In this document: positions 1 to 7,458 of the stretch, piece after piece
Layout: each line of letters opens with the position of its first letter
Position numbering within the stretch: position 1 is the first letter of the stretch
Source: Gemmatimonadota bacterium
GTDB lineage: Bacteria; Gemmatimonadota; Gemmatimonadetes; Gemmatimonadales; Gemmatimonadaceae
Length of the DNA: 60,374 bases
Reading direction: 5' to 3'
Assembly: GCA_021298835.1 (NCBI GenBank)
Contig: JAJTHG010000007.1
Location: 1-60,374, forward strand
The notes under the pieces: generated by a model
What the model was told of the DNA's origin: nothing
Seen by the model: only the letters and a program-made list of their open reading frames with translations
Database searches by the model: none
Position numbers and translations under genes: made by a program

Positions 1-79
1 CGCGGGCGTCCTCGCGGGCATCCTCGCGGGCATCCTCGCGGGCATCCTCGCGGGCATCCTCGCGGGCATCCTCGCGGGC
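1..79. repeat. 12-bp in-frame tandem repeat at left edge
   Basis: Six consecutive 12-bp units (cgcgggcatcct; the first unit differs by one base) plus a partial seventh. On the minus strand they encode Arg-Glu-Asp-Ala repeats in the central loop of the MFS protein. The array is cut by the window edge, so its true length is unknown. Confidence 0.95.
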
Positions 80-652
80 CGGCAGCACCCCGGCCGCGCG
101 TCGCATGACGAACGCGGCGATGGGCAGGTTGACGAGGAAGATCCAGTGCCAGTCGGCGACCACCATGATGCCGGCCGCGAGGGGCGGCCCGACCACGAAG
201 GCCATGCCGAAGGTCGCCCCGATCAGCCCGAGCGCGCGGCCCCGCTCCTCGGCCGGGAAGACGTCGCCCACGATCGCGCTCGCGATCGGCGTGATGCCGC
301 CGGCACCGATGCCCTGCACGGCGCGGGCCGCGACGAGCCACCAGAACCCGGGGCTCAGGGCCACCAGCAGCGAGCCGAGCGCGAAGATCGCGACGCTGGC
401 GATGAACATCGGCCGTCGGCCTCGGCGGTCGCTCAGACTGGCGAGCAGGGCCGTCGCCGTGAGCGAGCAGAGGACGTACACGCTCGTGAACAGTCCGACC
501 GCCCGGTGGTCCACGGCGAAGGCCTCGCGCAGGGCCGGCAGCGTCGGGCCGACGACGGCGGTGTCGAGGGCGCTCATGAAGACGGCCACGAAGAGGACCG
601 GCATCAGCCGGCGGCGGGCTGCGGGGTCGCTGGCGACGTCAGGCGACGACAT
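1..652 (-). CDS. MFS drug/metabolite exporter, N-terminal half (partial)
   Basis: The gene runs off the left edge; only about 217 N-terminal residues are in the window. The start is ATG at 652, reading MSSPDVASDPAARRR, and is followed by six hydrophobic segments: about residues 17-38, 46-68, 76-96, 98-125, 135-160 and 165-185. The MFS motif A (SDRRGRR) lies between segments 2 and 3. DTAVVGPTLPAL in helix 1 and the layout suggest a DHA-type proton-driven multidrug efflux pump, but the substrate is unknown. After helix 6, in the central cytoplasmic loop, the protein enters a REDA tetrapeptide repeat encoded by perfect 12-bp units that continue past the window edge. A TACACT hexamer lies 6 nt before the ATG, supporting this start and a leaderless mRNA. 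Confidence 0.85.
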   Translation of the reverse strand, partial: MSSPDVASDPAARRRLMPVLFVAVFMSALDTAVVGPTLPALREAFAVDHRAVGLFTSVYVLCSLTATALLASLSDRRGRRPMFIASVAIFALGSLLVALSPGFWWLVAARAVQGIGAGGITPIASAIVGDVFPAEERGRALGLIGATFGMAFVVGPPLAAGIMVVADWHWIFLVNLPIAAFVMRRAAGVLPAREDAREDAREDAREDAREDAREDAR

Positions 653-664
653 GCGGGGAGTGTA
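653..664 (-). promoter_or_regulatory. Leaderless-type -10 element of MFS gene
   Basis: On the minus strand TACACT is followed by 6 nt (CCCCGC) and the ATG at 652. Transcription starting about 7 nt after the hexamer would begin at the start codon itself. Confidence 0.55.
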
Positions 665-723
665 CGGGCTCCGCCCGCGGTTGCAGCAGGGGGGCACCCG
701 AGGCCTCGCCGGACGCGGGCCGC

Positions 724-735
724 TAGGTTCCCCGC
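724..735 (+). promoter_or_regulatory. -10-like element TAGGTT upstream of thioesterase
   Basis: TAGGTT plus CCCCGC has the same form as the leaderless promoters in this window, but the position of the expected ATG holds ACG (736-738). The next real gene starts at 857. Either this promoter gives a leader of about 120 nt, or a former start codon here has been lost. Confidence 0.35.
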
Positions 736-856
736 ACGGCCCCCTTTCCGATTCTCTCATGCCCCCCATGCCATCCCTCCTCGCCGGCGTCGCCGTCGGC
801 ACGAAGACCGTCGCGGGCGGAAGGCCGGACGGGGCCCCGCAGGGCGGCGCGGCGCG

Positions 857-1264
857 ATGACGTCGCCGACGCCGTTCTCCCTCGCCGTCGCGGTGCAGCC
901 GGCGGACATCGACGACCTCGGACACGTGAACAACGTCGTGTACCTCCGTTGGGTGCAGGACGTCGCGATCGCGCATTGGCGCGCGGCGGCCTCCCCGGCG
1001 GCGCAGGCCGAGCTCGCGTGGGTGGCCGTGCGACACGAGATCGACTACAAGCACCCCGCGATGCCGGGCGACGTCGTCGTCGCGCGCACGTGGGTCGGCA
1101 CGGCCGACGCGCGGCGTTTCGAGCGCCTCACCGAGATCGTGCGCGAGTCGGACGGGCGCCTGCTGGCACGCGCACGCACCCTGTGGTGCCCGATCAGCCG
1201 GGCGACCGGCCGGCTCACGCGCGTCTCGGACGAGGTGCGGGCGTCGTTCTCGGTGCCCGGCTAG
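857..1264 (+). CDS. Acyl-CoA thioesterase, 4HBT hotdog family
   Basis: A 135-residue single-domain hotdog protein of the YbgC/FadM-like 4-hydroxybenzoyl-CoA thioesterase family. Such enzymes hydrolyse acyl-CoA thioesters in the cytoplasm. The family signature DIDDLGHVNNVVYLRW is near the N-terminus, with the conserved D and the HVNN-Y segment, and the strand-rich remainder (VRHEIDYKHPAMPGD) is typical. The ATG at 857 is preferred because it gives the usual family length; upstream reading in this frame is not protein-like. The ATG overlaps the TGA (858-860) of an unconvincing 33-codon ORF. The TAG stop (1262-1264) forms part of the -10 element of the next gene. The substrate cannot be read from the sequence. 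Confidence 0.85.
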   Translation: MTSPTPFSLAVAVQPADIDDLGHVNNVVYLRWVQDVAIAHWRAAASPAAQAELAWVAVRHEIDYKHPAMPGDVVVARTWVGTADARRFERLTEIVRESDGRLLARARTLWCPISRATGRLTRVSDEVRASFSVPG

Positions 1265-1273
1265 ATTTCCCGC
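1262..1273 (+). promoter_or_regulatory. Leaderless -10 element of bacilliredoxin
   Basis: TAGATT at 1262-1267, then 6 nt, then ATG at 1274. The first three bases are also the stop codon of the thioesterase gene. Confidence 0.6.
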
Positions 1274-1615
1274 ATGCCTGACATCCGCATCGTCTTCAAG
1301 CACAGTCCGACCTGCGACCTCTCGGCGCGCGCCCTCGTGGAGATGGACCGCTTCCGCGCCGAGCATCCCGGCGCGCCGGTCGAGCAGCTCGACGTCTTCG
1401 CCGATCGCCCGGCCTGCCTGGCGATCGAGGCCGAGACGGGGGTGCGGCACGAGTCGCCGCAGGTGCTGGTGTTCGTCGGCTCGCAGGTCGCGTGGCACGC
1501 GTCGCACCGCCGGGTGACGGCGCAGGCGGTGGCCGAGGCGCTCGCTGCGGCGCGCGCTGCGGCGCTCGCTGCGGCGCGCGCTGCGGCGCGCGCCGGGGCC
1601 GCCACGACGGGGTGA
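1274..1615 (+). CDS. Monothiol bacilliredoxin, YtxJ/BrxC-like (DUF2847)
   Basis: 113 residues with a thioredoxin-like N-terminal domain. The segment FKHSPTCDLS with a single Cys14 matches the YtxJ-type monothiol bacilliredoxin signature (KHSxxCxxS). The following segment DVFADRPACLAIEAETGVRHESPQVLVFV also fits the family. Known members remove bacillithiol from mixed disulfides on cytoplasmic proteins. Whether this organism makes bacillithiol cannot be seen here. The last about 30 residues are an Ala/Arg-rich tail encoded by 24-bp duplicated units, probably a recent add-on. The ATG at 1274 sits 6 nt after a TAGATT hexamer. Confidence 0.82.
   Translation: MPDIRIVFKHSPTCDLSARALVEMDRFRAEHPGAPVEQLDVFADRPACLAIEAETGVRHESPQVLVFVGSQVAWHASHRRVTAQAVAEALAAARAAALAAARAAARAGAATTG
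1538..1597. repeat. 24-bp tandem repeat at bacilliredoxin C-terminus
   Basis: Two perfect 24-bp units (1538-1561 and 1562-1585), each itself two near-identical 12-mers, plus a degenerate third. They encode the ALAAARAA tail in frame. Confidence 0.85.
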
Positions 1616-1637
1616 GGCCCGCCGCGACCGCGCGGGG

Positions 1638-2024
1638 CTAGAGCGGCGGGAACCGCACGAGGAGGGTCCGCGCGGCGGCCTGCACCGGCGCGTCGGGGTG
1701 TCGCTCGTAGCGCCGCAGCCACGTCCGCGAGGCGGCCGTGCGGCTGTGCGCCCCCAGCTCGAGCGCGCAGACGAGGACGGCCTGCGTGGTCGCCTCGGTG
1801 GCGATGTCCCGGAAGCGCTGGAAGGCCGCGTCGTACGCGAGCTCGCGCGCCATGGAATCCACCCCCGCCGGCAGCGGCACGTCGAGGGCCGTGGCACCAT
1901 TGCCGGCGACGAACACGGGATTCCGCGCGGCGACACAGCCGTCCATCGCGGGGGTGACGCGGGCATCGAGCCCGCCGGCGCATGCGGCGAGCAGGGCGGG
2001 CAGCAGCAGGACGAGTCGGCGCAT
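1638..2024 (-). CDS. Small lipoprotein of unknown function
   Basis: 128 residues. The N-terminus MRRLVLLLPALLAACAG is a lipoprotein signal peptide with a lipobox (LAAC), so the mature protein should be membrane-anchored and probably periplasmic. The mature part is soluble and contains two cysteines (DGCVAARNPV and LVCALELG) and an Arg-rich helical C-terminus. No family was recognised. The ATG at 2024 was chosen because it begins the signal peptide and lies 7 nt after a GATATT hexamer on the minus strand. It is divergent from plsC. Confidence 0.75.
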   Translation of the reverse strand: MRRLVLLLPALLAACAGGLDARVTPAMDGCVAARNPVFVAGNGATALDVPLPAGVDSMARELAYDAAFQRFRDIATEATTQAVLVCALELGAHSRTAASRTWLRRYERHPDAPVQAAARTLLVRFPPL

Positions 2025-2037
2025 GGCGGGCAATATC
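2025..2037 (-). promoter_or_regulatory. Leaderless-type -10 element of lipoprotein gene
   Basis: GATATT on the minus strand, 7 nt before the ATG at 2024. Weaker match than its neighbours because the first base is G. Confidence 0.4.
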
Positions 2038-2090
2038 GGCGACGCGGGCCGGAAGCGGTACGGCACGCCGGTTTCGGAGGCGCGGCGCGC

Positions 2091-2102
2091 TAACTTCCCC
2101 GC
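2091..2102 (+). promoter_or_regulatory. Leaderless -10 element of plsC
   Basis: TAACTT followed by CCCCGC and then the ATG at 2103, the same 6-nt spacing as at 1262. Confidence 0.6.
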
Positions 2103-2849
2103 ATGGGATGGCTCCTCAATGCGTGGGCGTGGGTGGCGACCGTCGGGCTCGTGCTCGTCGGCACGCCGATCATGGCGCTCGTCTTCGCCGCCACGGCACC
2201 GTTCGACCGGGGCCGCTACGTGGCCGGCCGGTTCTTCCGCCTGATCGGGGTGACGTCGGTGAAGCTCAACCCGCTCTGGCGCTTCGAGACGTCGGGGCCG
2301 GTCCTGCCCGACCCGCGCCGCCCGTACGTGGCGGTGTCGAACCACGAGTCGTACGCGGACATCTTCCTGATCTCCCACCTGCCATGGGAGATGAAATGGA
2401 TCTCGAAGGAGACGATGTTCCGCATCCCGTGCTTCGGCTGGATGATGCAGATGGCGGGGGACATCAGACTGCGGCGCGGCGAGCGATCGAGCGCCGTGGC
2501 CGCGATGCAGGCGGCGCGCGACCGGCTGGCCCGGCGGGTGAGCGTGATGATCTTCCCCGAGGGGACGCGCTCGCGCGACGGCGAGATGCTGCCCTTCAAG
2601 GACGGGGCCTTCCGGCTGGCGATCGAGACCGGCGCCCCGATCCTCCCCTTGGCCGTGGCCGGCACGCGGGACGCGATGGCGAAGGGCACCTTCCGCTTCC
2701 AGCGGGCGCGGGCCCGCGTGCTGGTGCTCGAGGCGATCGAGACGGCGGGGCTGACCCTCGACGACGTGGATGCGCTCAAGGCGCGCACGCGGGCGCTCAT
2801 CGCCGAGGGGCGAGAGCGGCTGCGTCGCGAGCTGTCGGCGTCGCGGTAG
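2103..2849 (+). CDS. plsC: 1-acyl-sn-glycerol-3-phosphate acyltransferase
   Basis: 248 residues, normal for PlsC. It transfers an acyl chain to lysophosphatidic acid to make phosphatidic acid, at the inner face of the cytoplasmic membrane. An N-terminal membrane helix covers about residues 4-30. The catalytic box NHESYAD gives the H-x4-D motif (H81, D86), and the glycerol-phosphate-binding box FPEGTRS follows near residue 155. GAPILPLAVAGT is the typical fourth block. The start ATG is fixed by the TAACTT element 6 nt upstream. The stop codon TAG lies inside the first unit of a 14-bp tandem repeat. Confidence 0.93.
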   Translation: MGWLLNAWAWVATVGLVLVGTPIMALVFAATAPFDRGRYVAGRFFRLIGVTSVKLNPLWRFETSGPVLPDPRRPYVAVSNHESYADIFLISHLPWEMKWISKETMFRIPCFGWMMQMAGDIRLRRGERSSAVAAMQAARDRLARRVSVMIFPEGTRSRDGEMLPFKDGAFRLAIETGAPILPLAVAGTRDAMAKGTFRFQRARARVLVLEAIETAGLTLDDVDALKARTRALIAEGRERLRRELSASR

Positions 2850-2901
2850 AGGCGTCGCGGTAGAGGCGTCGCGGTAGAGGCGTCGCGGTAGAGGCGTCGC
2901 C
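2841..2901. repeat. 14-bp tandem repeat spanning the plsC stop codon
   Basis: Four perfect copies of tcgcggtagaggcg (2841-2854, 2855-2868, 2869-2882, 2883-2896) and a partial fifth. The first copy carries the plsC TAG. The array fills most of the space to the convergent cyclotransferase gene. Confidence 0.95.
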
Positions 2902-2927
2902 GCCGCCCGGCTGCCCTGGCCGGTGTG

Positions 2928-3803
2928 CTACGGCTTGCGGATCTGCGCGACGAGGGGCCAGAGCTTGCCGGTCACGACGAGGCGACCCGACGCGGCATCG
3001 TAGGCGATGCCGTTGGCCGTGCCGCCCCGCGCCTGCACACTCGCCCGTTGCTCCGGCGTGAGGATGCCGCCGATGGCGACGTAGCCCTTGACGACGCCGG
3101 TCGCCGGATCGATGCGGGCGATGTAGTCGGTCTGGAACACGTTGGCCCAGAGCTCGCCGTCCACCCACTCCAGCTCGTTGAGGGCCGGCACGGGGGTGCC
3201 GGCCTCCGTGACCACGAACGACCGGACGACCGAGAGCGTCGAGGGATCGAGCACGCTGACGCGCGTCGAGCCGTCGGTGCCGTAGAGCACCGTGCCGTCG
3301 CTCGCGAGGCCCCAGCCCTCGCCGCTGTAGGCGAACGAATCCACGACCGCCAGCGTGGTGGCGTCGTAGCGGAAGCCGGTGCCCTCGCGCCACGTGAGCT
3401 GGAAGAGCCGGTCGCCGACCCGCGCGAGCCCTTCGGCGAAGTAGGTGTCGGCCATCCGCGTGCGTCGCACGACCGCCCCGGTGGCGAGGACGGTCTCGCG
3501 GACGTCGCTGACCCCGTACCGGCCGGTGCTCTCGAGGAGCCGCGAGCCGGCGAGCACGAGGCCCTGCGTGTAGGCGCCGGTGTCGTGCGGGAATCGCTTG
3601 AGGACGCTCGCGGTCACCACGGGCGTCGCCCCGCTGAACGGGACGGATGGGGGCGGCAGGTCGGCGTTGGTGCGGCCGGTGCTCTGCGCCATGCCGGGGG
3701 GCAGGGTGGACGTGTCGCCGGTGTCGGCCTCGTCGCCGCTGCAGGCGGCGGCGACCAGGAGGGGGAGGGCGACGAGGACGGCCAGACGGCGGATGGTGGG
3801 CAT
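2928..3803 (-). CDS. Glutaminyl-peptide cyclotransferase, secreted lipoprotein
   Basis: 291 residues. The enzyme converts N-terminal Gln of peptides and proteins to pyroglutamate with release of ammonia. The lipoprotein signal (MPTIRRLAVLVALPLLVAAACSG) implies export and membrane anchoring. The rest matches the plant/bacterial beta-propeller type: PHDTGAYTQGLVL, the repeated strand blocks, LNELEWVDGELWANVFQTDYIARIDPATG and a NGIAYD segment near the end. The ATG at 3803 begins a clean signal peptide. An in-frame GTG at 3827 lies exactly 6 nt after a TACGTT hexamer, so the true leaderless start may be eight codons earlier. Confidence 0.88.
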   Translation of the reverse strand: MPTIRRLAVLVALPLLVAAACSGDEADTGDTSTLPPGMAQSTGRTNADLPPPSVPFSGATPVVTASVLKRFPHDTGAYTQGLVLAGSRLLESTGRYGVSDVRETVLATGAVVRRTRMADTYFAEGLARVGDRLFQLTWREGTGFRYDATTLAVVDSFAYSGEGWGLASDGTVLYGTDGSTRVSVLDPSTLSVVRSFVVTEAGTPVPALNELEWVDGELWANVFQTDYIARIDPATGVVKGYVAIGGILTPEQRASVQARGGTANGIAYDAASGRLVVTGKLWPLVAQIRKP

Positions 3804-3827
3804 CGGGGCGGCGGGGGCGGGAAACAC

Positions 3828-3839
3828 CACCGAAACGTA
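3828..3839 (-). promoter_or_regulatory. -10 element TACGTT of cyclotransferase gene
   Basis: TACGTT at 3839-3834 on the minus strand. It is 6 nt before an in-frame GTG (3827) and 30 nt before the ATG (3803). Its spacing argues for the GTG start. Confidence 0.4.
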
Positions 3840-3883
3840 GCCGAAGCCGCCATCGGCGGCACGGGCGTCGCCGCCCCGGGCGT

Positions 3884-3889
3884 TAACGT
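3884..3889 (+). promoter_or_regulatory. -10-like element TAACGT of di-heme peroxidase gene
   Basis: TAACGT inside gttaacgt, about 30 nt before the ATG at 3919. It would give a leader of roughly 20-25 nt without a recognisable ribosome binding site. Confidence 0.3.
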
Positions 3890-3918
3890 CCGGCGACGCG
3901 CCGCGTCTGACCCACATC

Positions 3919-5055
3919 ATGCGCGTACTCCTCGCTGCTGCCCTCGGCGTGGCCCTCGCCGGCTGCGCCGATATGTCGGCCCCCGTGGCCGACGCCCCGT
4001 TCGACGCGCCGGACGCCCCCGAGTTGCCGGCAACCCCGCTGTCGTACGTCATCACCGGCGTGCCGTCCGCCCTGCTGAACGACCCGGTCGTCCGCCTGAT
4101 TGACCCGCCGGACAACCCCATCACGAACGCGGGGGCGACGCTGGGCCGGGTGCTGTTCTACGATCGGCGGCTGTCTCGCGACGGCACGGTGTCGTGTGCG
4201 TCCTGCCACCACCAGTCGGCGTCATTCACCGACACGGCCCGGGTGTCGCGCGGGGTCGGAGGGGCGCTGGGCGAGCGCAACTCGATGTCGATCGTGAACA
4301 TCGCGTGGGTCCCGACGCTGCAGCCGGCGGGGCAGCCCCGGTTCCTCTGGGACACCCGGGCGACGTCGCTGGAGCACCAGGTGCTCATGGCGATCGAGAA
4401 CCCGCACGAGATGGCGATGGCGCCCGACTCGCTCGCGGCCCGGCTGTCGGCCGTGGCGTGGTATCCGGCGTTGTTCGAGCAGGCCTTCGGCTCGCGGGCA
4501 ATCACCACCGACCGGATCGCCAAGGCGATCGTGCAGTTCGAGCGGTCCATGGTCTCGACGCGGTCGCGCCACGACTCGGCGCAGGCGGTGTCGTTCACCA
4601 CGCTGACGCCGCTCGAGACCGAGGGGCGCCGGCTGTTCAACGACGGGTCGCGCCTCAACTGCGCCTCGTGCCACGCCGGGCCGCAGTTCCAGAACTCGGT
4701 GCCGGTGAACATCGGGCTCGATGCGACGACCACCGACCGCGGAGTCGGGGCGGTGACCGGGCTGCCGCAGGACGACGGGCGGTTCCGGGTTCCGAAGCTG
4801 CGCAACATCGCGGTCACGGGGCCGTACATGCACGACGGCCGCTTCGCGACGCTCGAGCAGGTGCTGCAGTTCTACTCGCAGCGCATCCAGCCGCATCCGA
4901 ACCTCGCGGCGCAGCTTCGCGCGCCCGGCGGGCTGCCCCGGCGGCCGAACTACACGCCGGAAGAAATCGCGGCGCTCATCGCGTACCTCCGGACGCTGAC
5001 CGACCACGCCTTCCTGACCGACGAGCGCTTCTCCGATCCCTTCCGGCGGCGCTGA
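3919..5055 (+). CDS. Di-heme cytochrome c peroxidase / MauG family lipoprotein
   Basis: 378 residues with a lipoprotein signal (MRVLLAAALGVALAGCA), so exported. There are two c-type heme sites: C93-A-S-C96-H97 (followed by HQSASFTD) and C248-A-S-C251-H252. GRVLFYDRRLSRDGTVSC, TRATSLEHQVLMAIENPHEM and YMHDGRFATLEQVLQFY are characteristic of the bacterial cytochrome c peroxidase/MauG family. Members reduce H2O2 with electrons from small cytochromes, or perform MauG-like oxidation. Which of these applies cannot be told from the sequence. It is divergent from the cyclotransferase and convergent with the S9 peptidase. Confidence 0.88.
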   Translation: MRVLLAAALGVALAGCADMSAPVADAPFDAPDAPELPATPLSYVITGVPSALLNDPVVRLIDPPDNPITNAGATLGRVLFYDRRLSRDGTVSCASCHHQSASFTDTARVSRGVGGALGERNSMSIVNIAWVPTLQPAGQPRFLWDTRATSLEHQVLMAIENPHEMAMAPDSLAARLSAVAWYPALFEQAFGSRAITTDRIAKAIVQFERSMVSTRSRHDSAQAVSFTTLTPLETEGRRLFNDGSRLNCASCHAGPQFQNSVPVNIGLDATTTDRGVGAVTGLPQDDGRFRVPKLRNIAVTGPYMHDGRFATLEQVLQFYSQRIQPHPNLAAQLRAPGGLPRRPNYTPEEIAALIAYLRTLTDHAFLTDERFSDPFRRR

Positions 5056-5070
5056 CCCCGCGTCCGCAGC

Positions 5071-5085
5071 GCCGCCGGGGGCGGC
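5071..5085. terminator. GC hairpin between convergent genes
   Basis: GCCGCC, 3-nt loop, GGCGGC lies in the 33-bp gap between the peroxidase and S9 stop codons. There is no T tract on either side, so a bidirectional terminator is only a suggestion. Confidence 0.25.
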
Positions 5086-5088
5086 TGG

Positions 5089-7458
5089 TCACGGATCGTC
5101 CGGGCCGCCCTCGCCGCTCCCCTCGCCCTCGGGCCGGGTGATGCGGTAGTTGACCGGCGGCACCGCCCCCATGAGGTGCTCGACGAAGTAGTCCCACCGC
5201 CGCCGGATGAAGTAGGGCTCGTTGAGCGAGTGGGCGCGGTTGGGCGCGATGACGAGGTCGAACGACTTGTTCGCCTTGATCAGCGCGTCAACGACCTGGA
5301 TCGTCATCGCCGGGTGGACGTTGTCGTCCATGTCGCCGTGCATGAGCAGGAGCTTGCCCTGCAGCTTCTCGGCGTGCGTGGCGTTGGCCTCCTCGGCGAA
5401 GTTGTCGGTCTTGCGCAGCGAGTCGCGCACGAGCAGCCCCTGGTACTTCTCGGCCCAGTAGATGTTGTAGCTGCGGTTGTCGTGGTTGCCCGCGCCGCTG
5501 ACGGCGACCTTGTAGAAGTCCGGGAAGCGGAGCATCGCGCCGGTGCTGGCGAAGCCGCCGCCCGAGTGGCCGAAGATGCCCACGCGGTCGAGGTCGATCC
5601 AGCGGTGCTTCGCGCCGAGCTGCTTGATGGCGGCGACGTGGTCGGCGATGCCGTTGTCGCCGAAGTCGGCGTAGTAGTTGTCGTGGAAGGCCTTCGACCG
5701 CATCGGCGTGCCGAGGTGGTCGAGCTGGAGCACGACGAAGCCGAGCTCCGCGAGGGCGGCCGGCTCGCTGCCGCCCTTGAAGCTCCACGGCCCCACCGAG
5801 CCGACCTGCGGGCCCGGATAGATGTGGTCGAGGATCGGGTAGCGCTTCGTGGTGTCGAGGTGCGCCGGCAGGTACAGGACGCCGTGGACGTCGGTGATGC
5901 CGTCGCGGGCCTTGAGGGTCACCGGCCGCGCCGCGCGCCAGCCGACCTCGGCGAGGCGCGAGACGTCGGCCGAATCGAGCCTGCGGAGGATGCGGCCGGT
6001 CGCCGCCTCGCGCAGCACGGCCGTCGGGGCCCGCTCGATGCGCGACATGCGGTCCACCATCCACTTGCCGCTCGGGCTCATGACGACGTCGTGGTGGACG
6101 TCCTCGGGCGTGAGGAGGGTGAGCCCGCTGCCGTCGAAGTTCACCCGGTAGGCCCGGGCGTAGTACGGGACGTCGCCCTTCTCGCGCCCGCGGCCGGTGA
6201 ACCACACCTGCCGGAGCGTCGCGTCCACGTGCAGGATGCGCCCGACCTGCCACGGCCCCTCGGTCAGCCGGTTCTTCACCGCCCCCGTCGGCCCGAGCCG
6301 GTAGAGATGGCCCCAGCCGTCGCGCTCGCTCCACCAGAAGACGTCCTGCCCGTCGGCGGTGACGTGCCATGACTGCGGGTCCGTCGGCGGGCCGATCTCG
6401 ACGAAGGTCTTGCCCGTATCCCGCGCCACGAGGGTCGCCTTGCCGGTCGCGGCGTCCACCGAGAACAGGTAGGCCGCCTTGCTGCCGCGCGCGAGCGCGC
6501 TCAGGGCCAGCGTCCGGCCGTCCGGGCTCCACGCCGAGTCGGCGGCCGATCCGCCGAGCGTCAGCTGCGCGACCGGCCACGGCAGCTCGATCCGGACGTT
6601 CGTCCGCGCCTCGCGGTCGAGCACGTGGGCGCCGGGCTTCGGGATGGCGGTGTCGCCCGGGAGCGCGTAGGGCTGCGTGAAGAGCCGCGGCCGCTGCGAC
6701 GTCATCGAGACGTACGGCATCAGCGCCACGCCGCGCTCGTCCTGCCGCTGCACGAGCAGCCGCCGCGAGTCCGGGGCCCAGGTGATCTGCGGGCGCCGGG
6801 GCACCGGCCGGAAGGCCTGCATCGGGCGCAGCTCGGTGAGCCCGTACGACCAGTACTGCACGCCGTCGGTGGTGAGGCGCACGCTGTCGCCGCCCCCCGC
6901 CTTGCGCACGTACACGTCGTACGTGACCACGAAGGCCTCCCACTGCTTGTCCGGCGAGAGGACGAACGGCGTCTTCGCGTAGGTGGTGTCGCCGGCGGTG
7001 CACGCGTACGCGGCGAGGTCGCACTCGACGCGACGCTTGCCGAGGCGGAACTCGATGCGCCCCTCGTCGTCGCCGTGGCGCGTGAAGGTCAGCGTCCGGA
7101 ACGGGAGCTTCTCGCCGTCCACCGCGGTGTCGGCGGCGGCGGTGATCGCTGCGGCGAGCCGCGCGTGGTCGAAGAACGGCCGCTGGTCGTTGCGCGCCGG
7201 ATCCACCAGCCGGAACTCGGCGCCGGTGCGGGTCTTGGCGCGGTACCAGAACCGGTTGCCGTCCTTGAGCCACTGCGGGGCGACGGAGTCGCCGCTCAGG
7301 CGGCGGCCGGCGTGCCACGGCAGGAGCTGCTCGGCCCGTTCGTACGAGACGGCCGACTGGCCAGCCGACTGGCCGGCCGACTGCGCGGGGAGGACGACGG
7401 GGGCGGCGGCGAGGAGGGCCGCCGCCGTGACGGGCACGGGGGTCGGGCGGCGCCTCAC
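5089..7458 (-). CDS. Secreted S9 family peptidase (dipeptidyl-peptidase IV type)
   Basis: 789 residues. A signal peptide (VRRRPTPVPVTAAALLAAAPVVLPAQ) is followed by an N-terminal DPP4-like beta-propeller (about 60-540) and a C-terminal alpha/beta-hydrolase domain. The catalytic serine is S632 in GHSGGG, the aspartate lies in HGDMDDNVHP and the histidine in NRAHSLNE. It should cleave short peptides outside the cytoplasm. The GTG start at 7458 overlaps the TGA of the upstream amidohydrolase (GTGA), so the two are translationally coupled. Behind the signal peptide is a threefold SAGQ repeat from 12-bp units. Much longer readings of this frame upstream are antisense shadows. Confidence 0.9.
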   Translation of the reverse strand: MRRRPTPVPVTAAALLAAAPVVLPAQSAGQSAGQSAVSYERAEQLLPWHAGRRLSGDSVAPQWLKDGNRFWYRAKTRTGAEFRLVDPARNDQRPFFDHARLAAAITAAADTAVDGEKLPFRTLTFTRHGDDEGRIEFRLGKRRVECDLAAYACTAGDTTYAKTPFVLSPDKQWEAFVVTYDVYVRKAGGGDSVRLTTDGVQYWSYGLTELRPMQAFRPVPRRPQITWAPDSRRLLVQRQDERGVALMPYVSMTSQRPRLFTQPYALPGDTAIPKPGAHVLDREARTNVRIELPWPVAQLTLGGSAADSAWSPDGRTLALSALARGSKAAYLFSVDAATGKATLVARDTGKTFVEIGPPTDPQSWHVTADGQDVFWWSERDGWGHLYRLGPTGAVKNRLTEGPWQVGRILHVDATLRQVWFTGRGREKGDVPYYARAYRVNFDGSGLTLLTPEDVHHDVVMSPSGKWMVDRMSRIERAPTAVLREAATGRILRRLDSADVSRLAEVGWRAARPVTLKARDGITDVHGVLYLPAHLDTTKRYPILDHIYPGPQVGSVGPWSFKGGSEPAALAELGFVVLQLDHLGTPMRSKAFHDNYYADFGDNGIADHVAAIKQLGAKHRWIDLDRVGIFGHSGGGFASTGAMLRFPDFYKVAVSGAGNHDNRSYNIYWAEKYQGLLVRDSLRKTDNFAEEANATHAEKLQGKLLLMHGDMDDNVHPAMTIQVVDALIKANKSFDLVIAPNRAHSLNEPYFIRRRWDYFVEHLMGAVPPVNYRITRPEGEGSGEGGPDDP
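7351..7386. repeat. 12-bp tandem repeat at S9 signal-peptide junction
   Basis: Three near-identical 12-bp units (ggccgactggcc, agccgactggcc, ggccgactgcgc) encode SAGQ repeats just after the predicted signal cleavage site. Confidence 0.8.

Noticed and set aside
1..79. Tandem repeats considered as a CRISPR array
   Set aside because: Units are 12 bp with no spacers, and they are read in frame as protein.
760..860. A 33-codon ORF whose TGA overlaps the thioesterase ATG
   Set aside because: No ribosome binding site, low-complexity sequence and no recognisable product; noted only as a possible leader peptide.
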